This document shows positions 59,280 through 64,000 of a DNA stretch of 64,000 bases, one piece after another. The stretch's first letter is position 1. Each line of letters begins with the position of its first letter. Origin of the DNA: Epiperipatus broadwayi (Eukaryota > Onychophora > Udeonychophora > Euonychophora > Peripatidae); assembly GCA_028023455.1 (NCBI GenBank), contig JAQFVV010012574.1, positions 1,472,459 through 1,536,458 on the forward strand, read 5' to 3'. Position numbers and translations under genes: made by a program. The notes beneath the pieces are model-generated. The model made no database searches. It saw only the letters and a list, made by a program, of their open reading frames with translations, and had not been told where the DNA came from.

Positions 59280-59900
59280 TCAAACATATAACCAACATTA
59301 TCTGGATAGGGGGCTGAGTCCATTCTCTAAACTGGACTACCAATGTAATGTTAACAGAGAAGTTAATTTTTCGTACTTTATTCATTCCCTTTCTCTACTA
59401 ATACATAATCTATTGTATGAAACACATTATTTCTAGACCATGTGTATTGTCCCTCATAAGTATTTGATAAACTTCCAATGCTCAAATTCACTCTCTGATA
59501 AAAATTCTTCAAAAGATGTCCATTCTTATCTGTTATCAATTTCTTCAATATGCCCATTTATATCCCCTATAACTATTATTTTCTTTCCCCTTTTTTTTTG
59601 AAACTCTATATATCCTTAACTAGGCATTCATATATGCTACTGTTCCACTCCATTATAGTTTTACCATCTCCAGTGCCTGTATAAATTATAGCCATCATCC
59701 ATTCTGGTCTTCCTAACCTTATCTCAAACCACAAATGTTGACAGTATTTAAATATTTTTGACATAACCTCTATATCACCACCCTTTTTTCTTTTCTATTT
59801 ATACTCTGCCATACCAAGTCTTCCAGTATAGGTTCTTCTTCTCTTAGATGTGTTTCCACTACTGCTAATATCTCAAGCCCTTCATTTTTAACTCCTAATC
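59280..59900 (-). pseudogene. LINE APE-type endonuclease remnant
   Basis: The minus strand reads WFEIRLGRPEWMMAIIYTGT (about 59730), MEWNSSIYECLVKDI, VIGDINGHIEEIDNR (about 59560; the GD-N core of APE endonucleases), EWTSFEEFLSE, then NTYEGQYTWSRNNVFHTIDY (about 59450; the TW...ID-Y strand-loop block). These are the central motifs of non-LTR AP-endonuclease domains in correct order, with a few stops and frame changes. The RT half is not adjacent, so this piece is isolated. Its style fits the LINE family at 15.6-17 kb. Confidence 0.75.
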
Positions 59901-62900
59901 ACTTTATCTGCAAATAGCGCCCTCTTGTATCAATATAACCAACTAATCAGATGAAAAATAATAAAAATTTCAAATGAATAAATACGTTAAATCTTACTAA
60001 CATGTAATTGTTCTTCTTTCATATTTCCTTTATACAATGATTTTTATAAAAACCAATAAATCTTTCTTTAATCACTTTTACAATGCTATATTTTATTTTT
60101 TACTTGACCAATCTTACAATTTAGACCAACTATATTTATATATTCATGTAGACATCATATTTTAGCTCTGAAAATAACTGGTCAGTTGAAACTAAGACTA
60201 ATGAAATAAAAAAGTATTGTAAAAATGATTAAAGAAAGGCAGATAGGTTTTACACATGCAATTACTCAACAATTAAATAAAGTCTAGTTATTTAATGTTT
60301 CATCATCATTTAAGAATGTGTCCCTCAATTTTTTTTCATAAAAACAATTATTGTGATACAGGTCTTTGAATTTTTAATATTTTCTTTTATCTTTTGATAT
60401 AAAAATCATATTATTTAATATTTATTATTAAAAGTAATTTTCTGATTCATTTATTTTATGCCTATAAGAATGTCATTATGATTGCATCATATGACTTTGA
60501 ATTATCCATATTAAAAGATGAACAAATGCAAGATTTTCTAAGTTGAATATGTTTATAATTAACATTTCTTCACCAATACTTGTTGTTCATTAATTATTTC
60601 ATGTTTCACAAGCTATGCAGATAAATTGATTTCCTAAATTTATTTATTAATCGCTACATCTGTCCCTGTAAATTTTATTTGTAAATAAACTTGTTTTTTA
60701 AAATGAAAAAATTATATATATTCCCTACTAGTTATATGTTACTATAATTTCCTTTATTTTATACACTAAATAAATTATAGAAATTCTATATAGATTAAAA
60801 ATAAAAAACCAAACAATTAAAAATTAATAAAAAAACCTAATCTTAATTTATTAATTTAAAGTATAAATAATGTATATAAATGTTATATACGTTTTTAACA
60901 TGTGTATATAGAAATGTATGCACATCTATTTACATGTTTTAAAATTGCATATTATAATATGGATTGCTATTATTCATAAATTATAAAACTTGGAATCAAA
61001 TGTGATGGATATAGAAGAGAAAAAAGTTTTTTAGAAAAATATTTGTCTTAAAACCTTTTTTTAAAAATACTGTATTAGAAATATATTCTTCACATACAAA
61101 ATACTTGAATAAATTGCGTTTAGAGGCTGTCAAGAATTGGGAAATTACAATCAATGATAATCAAAGTATTGCCTAACTATTGTATGTATTTGGTCAGAAA
61201 ATATACATATACACACACACTCATTTTCAAATTTATGCAAATGTTGATCTTCAAGCATTTATAAATTCAATAACAAAGATTCTATAAGATAATTGATTTA
61301 ATATGGAAATGGATTTCTAATTATCTTTGCTAATTAATTTATAATACTTTAAGATCAATAATTTTATCTATGATCATTATTCCGTTTAAAAAAAAAAAAA
61401 AAAACACATTTCAGGAGTTTAGAAAAAAATTTATTTTAGTCAGCAAATCTTACAGTCTGAGAGTACATTCAGAGAAAGACCAGATGTACTCTTCACCAAT
61501 TCTAAATCAAGCTGTACATATTTACAATGTTAAAAGAAAAATACAGACACTCCAGACCAGCTACCCACAGCCATAATTCTTTCCTTCATATTAGCATTAA
61601 AGAGTCAGCGTAGCAAAGACTTAAAAGCATGATTCTGAATTAATAAATTTATTATGAACTTTATAACATAATGAGCAAAGAAGCGGCATTTTGTGCATGC
61701 TGGTTTGGTGCATATAGGCTGGAAATGCCAAAAAAATTATAATTCAATAGCAATGAGTATTTTGCAAGTCCAATAAACTTACTTTATTCTTCTTAGTTCA
61801 TTTAAAAATTACAAAAAAAAAAAACATTAGTTTAAACACACAGACAATTTATTAGAGAAATGTTAAGAAAAATAATGTTATAACTTTTAATAATTTATAA
61901 AAATTAAAGATGGAACATTACAAAACTTGTTTTCACATGTGTAAATAATGAATTACACAAACACCTTTACACACGTGTATGCAAGCATTAATATGTATAT
62001 ATATTTACATTGGTGAAAAGCATAAGACGGTTGTTTACTCAATGATAAATACCCCTCTCTCCTCAGCAGTGAACAATTATCCTTAGAAAATTAATCCTAA
62101 TCTGTGGAATACTTGCAGTTCATAACAACTGGCTTAGCAATATGATTAAACATTATAAAAGTACTTCAACTAAATTAAATGTTGAAAGACATTCTAAAAA
62201 CTTCAATATTCATATTTTCTTATGACAAAAAAACAAGTAGCATAGTTCATAAATGTGTTATCACATACAAGATCTGTATACCCACATTTCTGAAAACTAA
62301 TACTGATATGCCTTAAAATATTGATAATTACTCTTTTCTACATTTTTTTTTAAAAAAGTTTTATTATATTAGCTTTCAGACAAATTGTGTAAATGTACTC
62401 ACAGGGTGGCTACAAAAATATGGATAATAGATAATTTGCCTTATACCATTTTCCCCCTCTTCTAACATGAATATATAGTTTGCTTTCAACATTTTCAACC
62501 CCCTTGTGAATTGTAAATTAACAAAAGTGGAACGTTCACAAACTGTATTCATGTATATTCACATCCCTAACACTCTTCTGTTAATACTAGAAAAATGAGT
62601 TTTGCTATTAAGGTGAGAAATTATTTAGATAAAAGTTAAAAATTGAAGATCGTCTATTGAACCATATTTTTGAGCCAACCTTTATAAGTCTTTTAATCAA
62701 ATTAGTGATAATAAGTCACGATTTTAATATGCAAATAAGTAGATAATTCAGCATAATAGAAATTTTCTTGTGATCAAACTATGATTAAAATTTACTTTTG
62801 CTACCTATGTTTTTGTGATAAGTAGGTTTATATATATACACATAAGTAAAACCATGTGATAATAAATTCCATTTTAAAACTAAAATACATCATATGAATC

Positions 62901-64000
62901 TATTTATATAAAAAAGTTGGGCCATTATTCTGACACAATTAAATGTCTATCATACCTGAAGAAGGCAGTCAAAATATACTAGGGTGAAAAATCAGTGTTT
63001 ATTTTACATCGACTACATTAGATAGTGTCAAAGTGATTGATAGTAAAATTGTATTGTGACTGCTTCCGATTATGTGATTAGCTGCTTTTGTGATTCCATA
63101 TTTTGAATGACAATTAAAAAATATATCAGCAAGTATTCCACTCTTTACTGAACTAAGTATAACAAAACAAATAGAAAAAAATATATATACATATTGTGCT
63201 ATAATCTATTATTTCAAAATGCCACTTCATATGCAACAGTCCGACATTTTGGTATTTATATCTATATACTTTGGTTTTTAATTTTGAAATAACTAAATGC
63301 AGGATCATTTTCACAATGCAATTTCCAATAGCATTTTTATATATTTTTAGTTGGTAGTTTTTTTTTACTTCTTCAATTTATCAATTTTTTTTTTTAATAT
63401 TTAAAAAACTTTTTTTTTTTTTTTTAAAAAAAGCATGATTTTTTTTTTTTTTAATTATTACTATTATTTTGCAAATATTTTGGGAAAATCACCGTTTACA
63501 AAAATGGTCAGGAGTATCATACATATAAATAATCATATATACATATTAAATAAAATTACAAAAAAAACCCTATATCAAATAGGATTCATAATAAAAAAAA
63601 TAATCTAAAGTATAAAAAAAAATACAAATAGTGATTTTTCCAAAAATTTTAATAAATAAGTTGCTAGAATGATAATCTGTTTCACTGTTAAGTGGTTGCC
63701 ATTATTAACCTGCACCTCTAAATCTGAGATTTTTATTTTCATTATTTTCAGAATAAATAAACCACCCCCACCCCCCTCATTAAATTTTTGATTCCTCGGA
63801 ATTATTTAGGAGTTATTTGAAAACCACGTTAAGTGAAATTGATGAGAAGCTTCTTGGGCAACTATTTGGTCCCTCTCCAATGAAATACTACTAGCTCTAA
63901 ACACACAAAAGCTAGATAGTAAGTGGAATGATAATCCAACACTGATTGGAGATAAGAAGGTTTATATGCTGTTAAGATAATTTTCTTTTTGGCTTACTTG
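59901..64000. other. AT-rich non-coding DNA, nothing recognised
   Basis: Long A and T runs (for example about 61390, 63360-63450), scattered short TA tracts and a 68-codon ORF at 61370 with no domain. No RNA gene, repeat family member or TE motif was recognised. Confidence 0.5.

Overview
The window is a strongly AT-rich stretch of animal (probably invertebrate) nuclear DNA. It is intergenic or intronic: no host exon can be supported. Almost everything recognisable is a transposable element (TE) or a repeat. The evidence is eukaryotic TE families (non-LTR retrotransposons, a Penelope-like element, Merlin, hAT and Tc1/mariner remnants), long microsatellites, tRNA-derived repeat heads and the lack of bacterial-style gene packing. 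The species cannot be named from this sequence.

Layout. 0-2.4 kb: nothing recognised. 2.4-6.2 kb: four copies of a fold-back repeat family (a fifth is at 58.4 kb) and the 3' end of an RTE-like LINE at 3.3 kb. 8.8-9.5 kb: a partial tandem dimer, each unit with a hammerhead ribozyme motif. 9.7-12.8 kb: a degraded non-LTR element with endonuclease end, reverse transcriptase (RT), zinc motif and an (AAT)n(GAT)n tail. 13-17 kb: coiled-coil ORF1-like debris, a Tc1/mariner relic and a second non-LTR family (minus strand). 18.1 kb: a perfect 35-bp hairpin. 20.5-21.3 kb: a 403-bp tandem repeat, again with hammerhead motifs (minus strand). 24.4-28.1 kb: two RTE-like RT remnants. 29.3 kb: a long (GTA)n. 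33.4-35.2 kb: palindrome plus satellite blocks sharing termini. 36-38.3 kb: two ~400-bp direct repeats around coiled-coil debris and poly(A). 41.3-46.6 kb: a BED/ZBED5-like hAT transposase pseudogene split by a ~3.6-kb insertion that has hammerhead repeats at both ends. 47.5-51.8 kb: a complete Merlin DNA transposon (68-bp TIRs, 8-bp TSD) interrupted by a Penelope-like element with a 670-codon RT/GIY-YIG ORF and flanking direct repeats. 54-60 kb: another LINE 3' end, a second Penelope-like GIY-YIG relic, the fold-back repeat with a 14-bp TSD and a LINE endonuclease relic.

The most interesting signal is a dispersed family with CTGATGA - short hairpin - GAAA cores between CCAA and TTGG, read as type I hammerhead ribozymes. 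They lie in partial tandem arrays with ~400-490 bp periods, the architecture known for retrozymes (ribozyme-bearing circular-RNA retroelements). The same window carries a Penelope-like element, a class whose members elsewhere carry hammerhead ribozymes and could supply RT in trans. That last link is inference.
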